Source: Motacilla alba alba (taxonomy: Eukaryota; Chordata; Aves; Passeriformes; Motacillidae). From it: a stretch of DNA of 64,000 bases. Numbering within the stretch: position 1 is the stretch's first letter; each line of letters starts with the position of its first letter. Made by a program: the position numbers and the translations under genes. Location of the stretch: assembly GCF_015832195.1 (NCBI RefSeq), contig NC_052032.1, positions 9,802,618-9,866,617 of the forward strand. The letters are read 5' to 3'. This document shows positions 1-12,100 of the stretch, one piece after another. The notes under the pieces were generated by a model, which saw nothing but the letters and a program-made list of their open reading frames with translations, did not search any database and was not told where the DNA came from.

Positions 1-345
1 AATGTCATTTAGCTAAATCTGAGTCAGAGATGCTGAAATTGGCCCTTCGGTAGTCTTTGAATGGAGCACAGACTGGCTGTAAAAAGTAAGGGAACTACTT
101 TGACTGGGTTCCAGTATGAAGGGAACAGGCAATTAGAACAAGCAGTCCTTCCACAGACCAGGCAAAGCAGAGGCAAAAAGCTACTCCAACCAAAAAAGAA
201 CCACAAGGTTATGGCATAAAAGTGGTGTTGTTGTCATGGTTTAAGAGCTTAAATCTCTTTGAATTTCTCCTTGGACTGCCACATTTGGACTGCCACAAGA
301 GTTTCTGCAGAATTTCTAACGTGTTAATTACAGGGCTGTACGTAC
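1..345 (-). other. Partial last STRBP intron
   Basis: Sequence downstream of the GTACGT donor. No coding segment, RNA gene or recognisable repeat was seen. Confidence 0.75.
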
Positions 346-390
346 CGTAGGCTGGTGCCGCTGTGCTGTATCCGTATGGTGCTCCATAGC
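346..390 (-). CDS. STRBP: STRBP exon, residues 634-649 (Gly/Tyr/Ala-rich tail, partial end of protein)
   Basis: A 45-base exon. Two bases complete Gly634, 14 codons follow (YGAPYGYSTAAPAY), and one base of residue 649 ends it. The acceptor is TTTCCCTGCAG|GC and the donor is ACG|GTACGT. It is the last STRBP exon inside the window. The terminal exon, about 23 residues in the mammalian protein, must lie left of base 1; I see no match for it in bases 1-345. Small exons like this are easily missed by gene finders. Confidence 0.95.
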
Positions 391-2257
391 CTGCAGGGAA
401 ACAGAGGCAGACGGGTCATTCCCTGCCCTGCCTGGCAGTGTTTGCACACCTGCACATGGGCAGGGACCCTGTGCCTGAGGCAGGAGCACAGCAAAACCAA
501 ACTCACACCAATACATACAAACATTGCTGAAAATGCTGAAATGTTCCTATGCGGCGGCCAGAAGGACAAGCTGCCAGGGACTTTTTCAAGCCTCAGCATC
601 AGAGAGTTAAAATTCCCTATTTCATTTCCTCAGCATTTTCTTTTCCACTGAATCCCTCAAGTCTGCACTGTCAGAGCGCAGAGTTGGTGTGACACAGACA
701 TCCCATATTTGCTTATTTTGTGTCTTAAGACACAAATGCAGTCTATGCAGAGAACAGTCACTTTCCTAAATCTCCTTTAAAAAGAAAATGCTGGATGCCT
801 GTGGCAGATGCCACATCCCCCTTAGTAAAGCTCCTGACTTTCTCTGCCATTTCTAACAGAGTTCCACAGAAGACATGTGAACACCTCCACACAAACAGAT
901 TGTTTTCCCCCAGGGAGCAGAGTGTGACTCTGAAGTATTTGAGAGAAAAAGCAACACAGGTAACACCAGCATTGGTTTCTACATGTCAGTAGTTCATGAA
1001 GGCTTTACAAGTTTTTTTTTCTGGTGAGACTGCTGGTGTCACTCCAAAAAGTAAGACATTTCTGAGAAGAATAGGTGATAGAGAGAAATGTTCTGTGAAG
1101 GCCAAGGCCAATAAAAGCTTAACTACAGCAACTGGGAAATGAAACTTATTTCTGGAATAATTCCACACTGGCAAGAAGCATGCCCCTGGCAGGTTAAAGT
1201 GTCTCTTAAATGACTCCTCAGGCAGACAGACAGTTCCAAAAACAATGTTAACAGCCATTAAAAATGAATTACTGGGTTTTAATATTTAAAATGACATGAC
1301 CATACAGGAACAATGAAGATGACATGCTGCCAATGGTGCCGGGCAGGAAGGCTCCCAAACAACGGGGCTGTGCTATTAGCACGTGTGAGCTGCTGGAGGG
1401 TCTAATTAGAGCTCAAGCTGTAATCTGAAAGCCTGAGCATGAGGACTTGAAGTGTGATTTTTTGGAAGCTACTACTGGATTTGCTTTGACTAAGGCATCT
1501 TCAGCATCTCATTCTTATAAATCTGTGGTTCTTAGAACAAGGGAAAACAATGTCTGGATTCCTTTCACATGTCACCCACAAACCTCAGACATGCTGTAAA
1601 GTCACAAAGAAAATGCACTTTGAAAAGTAATTTGAGGATGGAGAAAGCGATCATTTCATGAACATTTTCTTGTGAAAATGTAACATGGGAACCAGAAGCC
1701 CTTCAGAAGCTGTTTCTGCTAATCAGAAGAATGCAGTGCGGATGATGATTCCCCATCAGCCAGAGTATGAAAATACATTCTTTTATTTCTGGCCACCACA
1801 GAAGCTACTATTAGATGCTTCCAGGTGGAATTCACATAGAGGGTTTTCGGGAGCTCAGGGACTCTTGAGCCTGCTGACTTCCTGCTCACAAAGGATTCTT
1901 GGAAAAGGCATTCCTAATGCTAAACCAGCACATGATCCAGAAGGTTCTTAGGCAGGAAGAGAGTTTTGGGAATTGTGCCATGGCAGTGAACTATGAAGAC
2001 AAATCATAAAATAATAAAGCCAAGAAAGCATTATGCCCATAACTGTGTGCTCTGTGCACACAGAGCTTTGAGCTGCACACTCACAAAGGATACACTCTGC
2101 CAGTTTTCCAGCTCTCTGATTTATTTAAACCCCCATGAAGCCTTCTGCTCCATGTCAGATGGTTAAAGGAATCACTTGCACAGGTGAATGACACACATGA
2201 AAAAGAACACCCCAGCAGACAAATACTAAACTGTCAGCTACAAGTGCGGTGCCTTAC
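391..2257 (-). other. STRBP intron, no further gene
   Basis: A 1.9-kb intron between the RG-rich exon and the 45-base tail exon. It is ordinary AT-rich sequence with short spurious ORFs on both strands. No repeat family or RNA gene recognised. Confidence 0.8.
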
Positions 2258-2381
2258 CTGGTGTTATGTATCCAGTAGCAGCAGCTGCCCCAACAAACGC
2301 CCCTCGTGTTAAAGCACCTCGTCCTCTGCCTCGAACAGCCTGGACTGCTGCAGAAACAGCTGTATTGACAACCCCTTTAGT
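2258..2381 (-). CDS. STRBP: STRBP exon, residues 593-634 (RG-rich region)
   Basis: 41 codons plus one base of Gly634: [20 protein letters not shown], then [20 protein letters not shown] and P. The RGRGRG and TRG elements form a short RGG-like region, a likely target for arginine methylation and for non-sequence-specific RNA binding (family inference). The acceptor is CTGGGCAG|ACT and the donor is CAG|GTAAGG. Confidence 0.96.
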
Positions 2382-2939
2382 CTGCCCAGAGTGACAAAAA
2401 ATAGCAGTTCAGAGAGTGAGCGCTGCAGGAATACAAGGCCACCTGCATTAAATCATCCCCTTTGAGAGGGCTCTGTAAAAATGCCTGATGTGCCAGGCTG
2501 GCTGAGCGCAGCCTGGAGAGTGCTGTGCCAAAGGATGTGAGTGACAGGGACACAGTGGTCCCTGGCCCTGTCACTGCCTGCAGAGCCCAGCACGTTCCCC
2601 GTGCTCAGCCCTGGCAGTCCCTTCCCTCAGACTGTGCCTTATTTCCCTCAGATTTGGGCATGATTGCACACTGCTGGCTTCTGAGTCTCTCTCTGCTGCT
2701 CCTCCCTGCTGTCTTTCCCACCTCCTTACAACTTTCCTCAACCTACAGCACTGCTTTTACATCTCCCATACCCTCCTGAACCCACATAACTGCAGCAGGG
2801 CCAGGATTTCACCCCCAAACAACCAGCTCACAACAACACCAGCCTGTGTTAACCTCACTTTACTGAAATGCTGCCTTCTGTGTCAAAAACCAACCCAGAC
2901 CTGGGATAATGGTCCAAAAAAGCAAGTTACAGTTCTTAC

Positions 2940-3080
2940 CTGAGGAAGAATCTTCTTTTTCTTGTTATTTGCTGCATTAGGCCCAGAAAACAGTTTTTCA
3001 AGTGCTGCTAATGCAGCACTTGCTTTTGCTACTTTCTTGTTTGGGCCTGCACCTCTGAACTTCTGCCCATCTACTTCTAC
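2940..3080 (-). CDS. STRBP: STRBP exon, residues 546-592 (second half of dsRBD2)
   Basis: Exactly 47 codons, phase 0: [20 protein letters not shown], then [20 protein letters not shown] and KKKILPQ. It supplies strands 2-3 and helix 2 of dsRBD2. The [11 protein letters not shown] motif provides the lysines that bind the dsRNA backbone. F-R-G-A-G-P is the STRBP version. A poly-Lys patch (N-N-K-K-K-K) follows. The acceptor is AATTTTCAG and the donor is CAG|GTAAGA. Confidence 0.97.
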
Positions 3081-3580
3081 CTGAAAATTAAGACATGTGT
3101 TTATGCCTAGTATTGATCCACAGGAACACCATGCTGCACCCACTCAGCTGATATGCCACCCATAAAGAACTTCAGTAGGAAAAAACATCCTTAGTGTTTT
3201 ATGTGGCAAATTTCTATTGATTCTAGATTTGAAACTGCTAAAGGATACCAAGGTTATCCTGGGAACCAGTGTGTCACAGATACTGGGAATCTGGAAACTA
3301 CAACTGCAATTCAAAGAGGACCAGCATATCTGTTGGATATTGGATTTAACCCTACCCTGGAGTCTTCCTTGTCATGAAGTTTTGGTCAGAACCCAGTTTT
3401 AATTCTCACTGTATTTTCCTAAAGTAGAAAGGCTATTCCTTTCCCCAGCTGAATCATCACAGCAGCAAAGACATCCATAACCTGAGAAATCACCACCACC
3501 GATGTGCATTGTAAAAGGCAAACTAGCAAAAACCTGAGCTGCAGCAGCCATGACTCTGCTGCACCATTGATAACCCCTCA

Positions 3581-3751
<171 letters not shown>

Positions 3752-4539
3752 CTAGGGAGACATGCAGGGTGTTACTTCAGAGCCTCTCTCTCTTCAAAAT
3801 GCAGCCAGACCTCTGCACAGCTGTATCACAGGTACCACTGCCCTGGCTGCAGCAGGCTGCAATGCTGGCACAGCAAAGGGCAAGTCTCTAAAGAAGGGCA
3901 GGAGGACAAACAATGGTGTCACAGATGTGACACCCATTTATTTCTGTTAGTGAGGGCTGCTGTCCTCATGGCCTGATCTGGTGCCTGCACAAACTAAACA
4001 TGACACCAGCTGCACTTGGAATTGCAACCCTGAGAGAATCCAAAGCTGAAGGTGGGGCCATGGTGTCAAGTTCCTTGAAATCGAAGGCTTTCACACCGAC
4101 AGGAGAGGCTGGCCCTCCCAGCCCTGCACTCGCCTCTGCTGTTCCACCTAATTATGTCCTGGCACTACCCAGCTCACACTTAGAAGAAATCTCATGCCCT
4201 GAGTCACGTGTCTTAGTAGAAATGTCTGTCACTGTTTGGAAAGCAAGGTAAAGCTGAGATCTCAGCATACCAGATCAGTCTGCAATAGAATTCTCTCAGC
4301 TATGGATAAAAACAGGGCAGTTCCATTGAAAATACTCCATTTCCCTGGAAATTTCTCAGTGGACTAAACATGTATTGTGGTTTGAGTTATCCATGATTAC
4401 ACACTGTCTGGAAATTATTTCCCAACTGAAGACATTTATGTTTTACCATTCTGACAAGTAGAACAGAAGAAAAACCCAATGAAAAGTGAAACCCCAAACC
4501 CCACACCTCCATCTGTGGTACTTTCAGTGCAGTCCTTAC

Positions 4540-4701
4540 CTCTAGGGTAGCGGAGGTGTCAGCTGTGGAATTGCCAGTATTATTATTGCTTGAGATTGAA
4601 GACGTAGTTTCATTTTTACCTTCAGTATCTGATTTTTCATCAGAACTTACACACTCCACATCTGCATCAAAACCTGTTGGATACCCCATCGCTTGTAAAA
4701 C
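4540..4701 (-). CDS. STRBP: STRBP exon, residues 447-500 (end of dsRBD1 and acidic linker)
   Basis: Exactly 54 codons, phase 0. It starts [12 protein letters not shown], closing dsRBD1, then an acidic Ser/Asp/Glu-rich stretch ([16 protein letters not shown]) and a Ser/Asn/Thr-rich stretch that ends TSATLE. The linker is the least conserved part of the protein and is expected to be disordered, with many possible casein-kinase-type sites (inference). The donor is GAG|GTAAGGACT. It reads V-R-T, the same three residues that open the next exon, so a naive ORF seems to run on by three correct residues. Confidence 0.96.
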
Positions 4702-5482
4702 CTGCAACAAAGCCCCATGAAATGAACTGTGACAGAGGCAGCAGAACAGGAACAAGTACAAAGCTGATCACAACACAACTAACAGTCCACCATACACTTT
4801 AAAAAGGCAGATTGCTTAGAATATTCGTTTTCTCCTATTTGAAATGGAGATATCCATTTCAGTGCTTATCAGTAGGGAATACAATATCAATGGGGAAAAT
4901 AAATTTAGGTTTCCAAAAGTGGAATCAACACAAAGCAGAATTTTAGTCTCAAAGATACTCATGAGCATCATAATCTCAAGAATTCCTTGTAAAGTAGGAA
5001 ATTAAAGACACTGTTTAATGGCCTTATAAGGAAATAGTTTCATGCATGATTTCCCCCGTGTCTATGGACAGATCAAGAGACAGACTGTGGGGCAAACGTG
5101 ACAGTCTTGTGAGAATTCAAGCCTTGTACAAGATGGTACTTCTGGAGCTCAGTTCCTTCAAAAACATCCTCCATGAGCAAGGCCAGCCTCTCCCTTAACC
5201 AGCTTCCTGATGCAGCTGCACAGAGCTACTCCACATAGGGCAAGGGAAACTGAAAGAACCTGAAACTGCTGAAAATTTAGGGCCAAGAACAAAGTCTGCA
5301 GAAATGACTGTGTTCAAACCCTGAGCTGAGAACTGCCTGGGTAAACCCCCAGCTCAGCTGCCATGCAGTTGGGGTACATCTGGCTGCATTTTCAGAGCTT
5401 CTGCATTTTAAAAAGGTCAGATTAGAAAGTGAAATCTCACATTATTCCCTCTTATAAGACTGGATCTGGGTCTGCTGAGAAG

Positions 5483-5510
5483 GGAAAGAAAGAAAGAAAG
5501 AAAAAAAAAA
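5483..5510. repeat. (GAAA)n microsatellite running into poly-A
   Basis: Four GAAA units are followed by about ten A. Read on the minus (transcript) strand it is a TTTC/poly-T tract about 800 bases downstream of the donor at 4540, so it is unlikely to be part of the acceptor at 6867. Confidence 0.85.
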
Positions 5511-5996
5511 GGCAACTCTGGCCACACCACCCATTTCCTCTTGGCTTGAATCGCGGATGTTTTGATGTGTAAATTTAGAGAAAACAGAGCTGGGTCGGCA
5601 CCAGCACAGATCTGGCTGACGCAGAGAGGTTCAAGGGCAGAGCAGTCACAGTTTTTCAGGGCAAGAGGGTTTTTTGGGCTTTTTTTTGTTGTTTTCCAAA
5701 CTGCAGGGAGGTAGGCAAAATAAAAGAATGAGGCAGAAGGTCTGGAAGGACACACATGCAGAGAGCTACTATTCCTGAAGGAATAGCACATGCCCTCAGA
5801 TGCTTCTGGACACTTTGAACTTGAAAGCACATAGGACAATGGGATTTTCAAAACTGAAATCAAAGGAAAGCAGAAAGTTGCCAGATGAAGATTCTAAAAA
5901 GGAAATTCTTGTTCAAAACAAAATGAGGCACAGAATGACAGATGGGCCTGTTCCTATCAGAAGAGCAGTTCTATTAACAGATGTTCTTTTGTAGAC

Positions 5997-6150
5997 TCGT
6001 TTAGGTTGGGAAAGACCTTTAAGATCATTGAGTCCAACCATCCATTACCCCAGGCCTGCCACACCCATCACTGAGCCATGTCCCCAAGCACCACGTCTGG
6101 TGGATGCTCACACTGGGCATTCCAATCTGTCCTGCTGTCATGTAGAGCAC
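5997..6150 (-). mobile_element. CR1 LINE 3'-end fragment
   Basis: On the plus strand the stretch from 6001 (GTTTAGGTTGGGAAAGACC, followed by TTTAAGATCATTGAGTCCAACC) is the reverse complement of the familiar CR1 3' end. It continues with the diagnostic CACTGAGCCATGTCCCCAAG region and a degraded ACTGGGCATTCCAAT segment. The element is therefore in minus orientation, like most CR1 copies strongly 5'-truncated, with no intact ORF. CR1 is the main LINE of birds and other reptiles, which supports the avian assignment. The limits are approximate and divergence was not measured. Confidence 0.85.
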
Positions 6151-6667
6151 CTACAGGAAGCAACAGCAGCTTGACCAGTCTCTGAATGATACCAGTGTGC
6201 CACAGGAAATTTTACTGGATAAATCATTGACATGGTTTACCCAGTACACAGAGGTACTCTTCAGGCACCGAGGACAGAACTCAATTTCCAGGAGCTCACA
6301 AGCCAGGAATGGACACAGAGAAGGAGGGGGAGAAAGAAGCAGCCACCAACATGCCACTTCCAAACCAACAGGAGGAAGGAGTGGAACACAACACAACCAA
6401 ACCCATCCCATCCAGAATTTCACCACCACATTCAGTCCACTGCAACATGAACTGACCTGTAGAGCCCCAAGAAATTCTTCCCCCCGGCTAGCACAAAACC
6501 AGAGATGCTCTTTGAACCATGCCCACTGTCTTCAGAGCACACAGTGAGCAGCTCAGCTTAATGATTTGGGTTTTTTATAATTTTGAGCTTGCATATCACT
6601 AGTTTTAAGCACATTTCATACTCCATCCCAAGACCTGGGGTTAGCAGATGATTTCAGGCTGCCTTAC

Positions 6668-6867
6668 CTTCACTGCCACATGGAGCTTGGCTGTTTTCTT
6701 AGAAGGTCCTGATGCTTCGTAAGTCGTACCATCAACATCTACAGACATTGTGAAGACTGGGGCATGGACTGGACCAGACTGTGACAGCAGCTTATACTGA
6801 AGCCCTGGCCTGATTTGGTTCAGCCTCATCAGAGCATTCATGAGATCTATTGCTTTACTATCTAGTA
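6668..6867 (-). CDS. STRBP: STRBP exon, residues 380-446 (dsRNA-binding domain 1)
   Basis: Two bases complete Ile380, then come 66 codons. It holds most of dsRBD1: the alpha-1 helix [20 protein letters not shown], then [20 protein letters not shown] with the G-P-x-H-x-P-x-F RNA-contact loop, and the beta strand V-D-V-D-G-T-T-Y-E. It ends with the G-P-S-K-K-x-A-K-x-x-V-A signature that contacts the dsRNA major groove. A pyrimidine-rich acceptor ends TACTAG|TACTAG, so a tandem AG six bases downstream is available. The donor is AAG|GTAAGG. Confidence 0.97.
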
Positions 6868-7707
6868 CTAGTACAAGATAGTAGAAGGGGTGGGGGAAGG
6901 AGGGGAAAGGAAAATGAACAAAACAAGATGAACAGAAAAATGAAACAGTTTGCATTTCAGTGCCTTCTGTCTGTACCAAGGAGCAAAACCATCCCTCAGC
7001 CTCTCAAGAGGGTGAGGAGAGCCGTAATGCTGTTAAGTCCTTAATAAGCCATTCTAATTGGGGGTCACAACTATAATGACCTGGTTTTATATTAACAACA
7101 TTCTGCTGCAGCTAGCTGTATTCCTCCTGCCTGTTGTAAAAGAAGTAACAAGTTTTATAGCTAATGGGGAACCAGATCCAGAACTGGCATCCGAGTAGCA
7201 CAATGAAAATAGCCCCCAGAATGACTGGATCCCAGCAATGCCAAGAGACTTCTAGTCTGTGCATATGTGCAACATTAATGCTTTGCAGATTGCACATTTT
7301 ATTTTCCTTGTGGGAGATCTTGAGCGACCAACACCTAACTCAGGAAGGGGAAGAGTGAAGAGAGTGCAATCTTCACTCACCAAGGTCACTGCAGTACTTT
7401 AAAAAGACCCCACAATACAGGGATGTTACCAATAAAGTACCTCAGCTGCTTGGGCAACTTCAGTTCTGGTGTAACCTGATGGGTAATCCCATTTAAAAAT
7501 GCAAATCATTCAGTTAGTAAAGCATGTCAGGGGAAATTCAGATGCACAGAGATGTATTTGACATTCCAAATGCAGGGTGATAGAGACAACAATTTTGTTC
7601 CAAAGACTTTTTCACATGCTCTACCACACCAACACAGAGAAGCTTTTAAAGCAGCTCCCCCTGTACAATAGATCTTTGAAAACAGAGTGGAGAAGTGCTG
7701 CACTTAC

Positions 7708-7800
7708 TTTTCCTCAGATTACGCTTCATCTTTTTATTTGGGTCTTTATCATCCCCAACACTGTCTTCAAACGGTCTTTTCAGAGCAGATGAGCCTGTAC
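7708..7800 (-). CDS. STRBP: STRBP exon, residues 349-380 (nuclear localisation region)
   Basis: Two bases complete Gly349, 30 codons follow, and the first base of Ile380 ends the exon. It carries KRPFED at 356-361 and [10 protein letters not shown] at 370-379, two basic clusters about ten residues apart. This is the bipartite-like nuclear localisation region known in STRBP and ILF3. The acceptor is CCTAG|GTACAG|GC. A second AG six bases in could be used and would drop Thr-Gly without changing the frame. The mammalian protein keeps the longer form. The donor is AAA|GTAAGT. Confidence 0.96.
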
Positions 7801-8495
7801 CTAGGGTATAAAGTTCCTTGTAATATGGATATGCCATTAGGAAAACACGATCCCACAGCAGGAGTCTGATTAGTCCCACACTGTTTCTTGCTTGTTTATA
7901 GAGAAAAGAACTCATCCATCAGTCACAGCTTTCCTATTGCTACGTGAAAGCCAATACTGGTTTACTGCTCACTCTACCAGGCCAGGCAGGATGTGTGTCC
8001 AATACCAGGTGTGGGATAAGGACTGCAAACCTGCTCTTTTCCACATTTAATCTAAGCAAGACCTACAACAGTATTGTTTTTACAAAAAAATACACATGGT
8101 TTTTTTAAATTAGATATATATTGTTTTCCAGGAATAATTTTTGAGTAATTCTTATTATGGACACTCATTATATGCTTTTTGACATGTCTGCAGTCTCTCC
8201 TTGCCAGCATAAGAATCAAACACTACTTGTGCTCATGGATGCCAAGGGACTTTGTGCTTAACGATAATCATCAGCTATATTATGGCTGTTGTGCCTCTCG
8301 TCTCTTGGTATTTCTAGAGACCAGAACTTCCAGATTTTATTCTCACAATGAAATATTTAAAAAAAACAAAAATCACCCCACATATAACAAAGAATATCTT
8401 CTACTTCACATTCACAGCACGTAATTCAGAACTTCACCCATTCTAAATTAACTCCTACTGCCCAGTTAGTGACTTTTGGAACAAATAATACCTAC

Positions 8496-8607
8496 CTTCT
8501 TTGTCAGTTACTGACCAGGAATATTTCTGAAATGACTTATTTGATGGGAGGGGATCCATTTCCAACACTTTATAGATCTGCCCAAAGGCTGATAATCTGA
8601 GCGCGTG
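8496..8607 (-). CDS. STRBP: STRBP exon, residues 312-349 (end of DZF domain)
   Basis: 37 codons plus one base of Gly349: [20 protein letters not shown], then [17 protein letters not shown]. The acceptor is CCCTTTCAG and the donor is AAG|GTAGGT. It contains the last conserved DZF helix (A-L-R-L-x-A-F-G-Q-I-x-K-V-L-x-M-D-P-L). The following linker leads to the basic nuclear localisation region in the next exon. Confidence 0.97.
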
Positions 8608-9025
8608 CTGAAAGGGACAGCAGACACACACATTAATCACAGCAGGATTTCACCTCACTTGCTCAAGTTTTTTAGTAAGTCTTTAGACACAAAACTACTT
8701 CTGTGGTTTTGACAGACAAGAAGACAGCTTTTACAGCTGGCCTCTGCAATAGCTGTGGAAAATGCTAATGTCTAAAAACATAAAACTCATGAATTTCTGT
8801 AACACAGAGTGCAGGGCACACTGACAGGGAGCCCACCCAGGGGCTCTGTGCTGGGAGCCCAGGTGGGTGCACAGACTCCCCACTGCCTCTGCAGGGATAA
8901 GACTTCCCACACACTTAACTCCTGCACTCCTGATCTGTGGTTTAACCTTTCCAGGATAGTGCAGCCTAAGAACTGTCAGGACTGCCATGAAAACAAGCCA
9001 CCCTGGCAGAGAATAAATGGTGCTA

Positions 9026-9190
<165 letters not shown>

Positions 9191-9753
9191 TTACTGAGGG
9201 GAACGAGCAGCAGTGTGCAAACAGGGACTGACAGAGCAGCTGAGCCCAGCTGCTGCACACAGGGCAGCACCCCTTCTCCAGCAGGGAGTCAGGCCTCACA
9301 CAATGCACACTGACCCGAGCTTTTATACCCTTGCAGTGGCCACAGACCTTATCAGGGTAAACACTGCACATGGGTGATAACATTAACTGAAATCAGTAGG
9401 TCTGGAAGAAAACACATCATTTGGACAGATAGGTAGATTTCAAGGAATCTGTAGAAACCAGATAATCATTAAGTCTATATTTACCTGCAACCCTTAATGA
9501 GGTAGGGGTTAATTTATAACAAATCTAACCTTCCCTGTTAACTTCTCCTGCACCGGCAATATCATTCACACAGTTACCATTATGCAAAATCCTTACTTTT
9601 AATTTTGTATTTTAAAGAAAAAAACATTAATTTCACTCCATGGCAGGTTCGGAGTTCACGGCAGGCATTTCTCATGTAATCCTACAGCAACAGCTAAATG
9701 TTTAGGTGGGCTGACCATCCCTTTGTGTTCCTGCAGTTCATTTGGCCCCTTAC

Positions 9754-9865
9754 CAGGAAGCAGAATTCCAGATGCCAAACACTCCATCACTCGTCGCAAC
9801 GCCTCCCCAGCGCCCAAAGGTCTATTACAAGTACCTATAGATTTTTCACATATAAGCTCGAGTGG
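9754..9865 (-). CDS. STRBP: STRBP exon, residues 242-279 (DZF domain)
   Basis: 37 codons plus one base. It reads [20 protein letters not shown], then [18 protein letters not shown] with the final Gly split. The acceptor is TTCTAG|CCA and the donor is CTG|GTAAGG. The [18 protein letters not shown] motif is one of the most conserved parts of the DZF domain in ILF2, ILF3, STRBP and ZFR. No anomalies seen. Confidence 0.97.
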
Positions 9866-10519
9866 CTAGAAGACATTAAATTATGATTAGTATGGACACA
9901 AGGGTAACTGTGACTGAAAGTTAAAAATGGGGGGGCAGAGGAGATGATCAGGACACTTTGTCTGTAATCCACTACAGGTCTAAGGGCCAGAGACCTGCCC
10001 CGGAGGAGGCCGTGTCCTCGTGCAGGGCACATCTTTGTCCCCCTGGTCTGAGTCACCTTCTGAGGACACCAGCTGCTCTCTGCCCAAAAAGTCAAAAAGG
10101 AGAGGTCTCTAAAGTCAAGCCAGATGAATGTTCTCCTCTCAGAGGGCTTTCAGTTCCACACAAGAGAAACAGCACCTCTGCTGCCCTACAGAGTGTTCCT
10201 CTCCAGGCACGCAGATAAACCTGCCCAGGAAGGGGCGACAGCCGCTGGCAGGAGCGGCATTGTCACGGGAGCAGGATAGTTCTAGAATACTGAACAAGAG
10301 GGATGGAAGGCAACAAGTGGGAGTCTGCCAATCCTCTGGGATGTGCAAGGCCCACAGCAGTGTGTCCCTTTCCATGGGATCAGTGCATCACAGACTCGAG
10401 GACTACTTGCCTTCTCTCCCCTACACAGGGAGCAGTTAATAGAGAGCAAAGGAACAGGGGTGGAAGGAGTCTCATACAAGACTCTGCTTTCTCCAGTCCT
10501 AACACTGCTACAACTCTCA

Positions 10520-10663
<144 letters not shown>

Positions 10664-11072
10664 CTAAAACAAACAAAATGATTCCAATACACCTGCAAAA
10701 GCCTGCTCTTCAATTTTGCTTTTCTTTTTAAATGCACAGAGTCCTGGGATAGATTTTAAATTATTATTACTTAATACTTAATCATCTTCATGCAAAATAA
10801 AAACACTTATATAAAAGTACACTTGAATTTAGAGAGACGTATAAAAAAGGCAGCGAAATGTCAAGATTGCTTTTGTAGCCTCATGACAACTCTGGTCCAG
10901 CTGACTGTCTCCCTGTCACGTTTGCCCTCGCACAGTACAGCACTGGGTTGGAATTCTAGACCTTTGCTCTAGGAGGGACTAGTCAGAAATTAAAGAGGCA
11001 TTAAAATTAAAACTGTCTCAAATAAAACCTCGCAAGGCTACAATAACAACAAGGTAAGAACAAAGAGCCAAC

Positions 11073-11167
11073 CTGAAACCATTTGGCGTGCCGCAGAGAC
11101 GCCAAGGCCTCCAGGCATTTCTGCCTGTCCAATAAGTCCGGAGGATCTTTCATCGCAACATTATCTA
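11073..11167 (-). CDS. STRBP: STRBP exon, residues 178-209 (DZF domain)
   Basis: Two bases (TA) complete Val178, then come 31 codons: [20 protein letters not shown] followed by [11 protein letters not shown]. The acceptor is TTTTACCAG and the donor is CAG|GTTGGC, one of the weaker donors in the gene. D-P-P-D-x-L-D-R-Q-K-C and L-R-H-A-K-W-F-Q are hallmark DZF motifs shared with ILF2 and ILF3. A 5.3-kb intron lies upstream of it in the transcript. Confidence 0.97.
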
Positions 11168-11470
11168 CTGGTAAAAATGGGATAAAAAGAGACAGATACA
11201 ATTTGACCAAGGGGTTTCTGTCACAATACAAAAAGAGCGGCAGCATCTCAATGAGATAATAAGACTCCCAGAATTTAAGTGCACGGTGTTATTTAATTTA
11301 AACAAGCCATTAAAGGTAGTAAATGTGCACGTGTGCAACAGAAGCAAAGGCATTCACTCCTTGTAAAATAATAGTAATAATAAAGATGGCCACTGCTACA
11401 GACAATCTGGGATCTTATTAAAAATGTAGAACACATTTCAGGGCAGAAAATAGCTCTATAGCACTTTTCC

Positions 11471-11486
11471 TTTTTTTTTTTTTTTT
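11471..11486. repeat. Poly-T tract (16 T)
   Basis: A homopolymer run inside the 5.3-kb intron (poly-A on the transcript strand). There is no adjoining retroposon body. Confidence 0.85.
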
Positions 11487-12074
11487 CTGTTGGGATGTAC
11501 TGGGCTTTTTTTTCCTCTTATTCTTTGTGACTTTTATTCCACAAAGGTGGCACGGAATTTCAAAGCTTCTTTGGACAAGAGGAAGATATTCTCAGAGGGT
11601 AATAAAAAAAATGTAATAGGTAGAAAGTGAAATTACATCCATGCAATTGTTGAGAATTCCAAAGAAAAACATTGAATATATTTGAAATATTACTGCATGA
11701 ACAGTACTAGCCAGTATAATTCAATGAAAGAAATATCCAGGAAATGCTAGTACAATACTTTAGTTTGATTAGTCTTTCATATAACCCGAGCATATGAAAG
11801 AGTGGGTTTGGTAACTTCCAGGTCATTAATGTGTTTGAGAGGAAGTGCCCTCATGTAAAAGCTTCCCAACAGCAACTGAAACCAACAGAGGAAATTCAGA
11901 GATGGATTTGAGAGACAAGACACTGATATTTTCTGTCCAGGTTTATACTTTTTTTGCCTTCCCCCCCCTTTATCAACCAACTTGTAACAAACTGCTTTGA
12001 GCAGCCACATCCAATTCTGCATTAAGGGGAATTCTCTATCAGTCCTTCCTGATAGAGATAAATATCCTTCCTGA

Positions 12075-12100
12075 TAAAATAAATATCAGTATTTATTTTA
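12075..12100. repeat. Perfect AT-rich inverted repeat (11-bp arms, 4-base loop)
   Basis: TAAAATAAATA, loop TCAG, TATTTATTTTA. It sits beside a short direct repeat of TCCTTCCTGATA (about 12042 and 12065). It may form a small hairpin or be a low-complexity accident; no function assigned. Confidence 0.7.

Larger units (their letters stand above)
4702..6667 (-). other. STRBP intron with CR1 fragment and GAAA microsatellite
   Basis: A 2-kb intron inside dsRBD1. It holds a short GAAA tract at about 5483-5510 and a CR1 fragment at about 5997-6150. Nothing else recognised. Confidence 0.8.
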
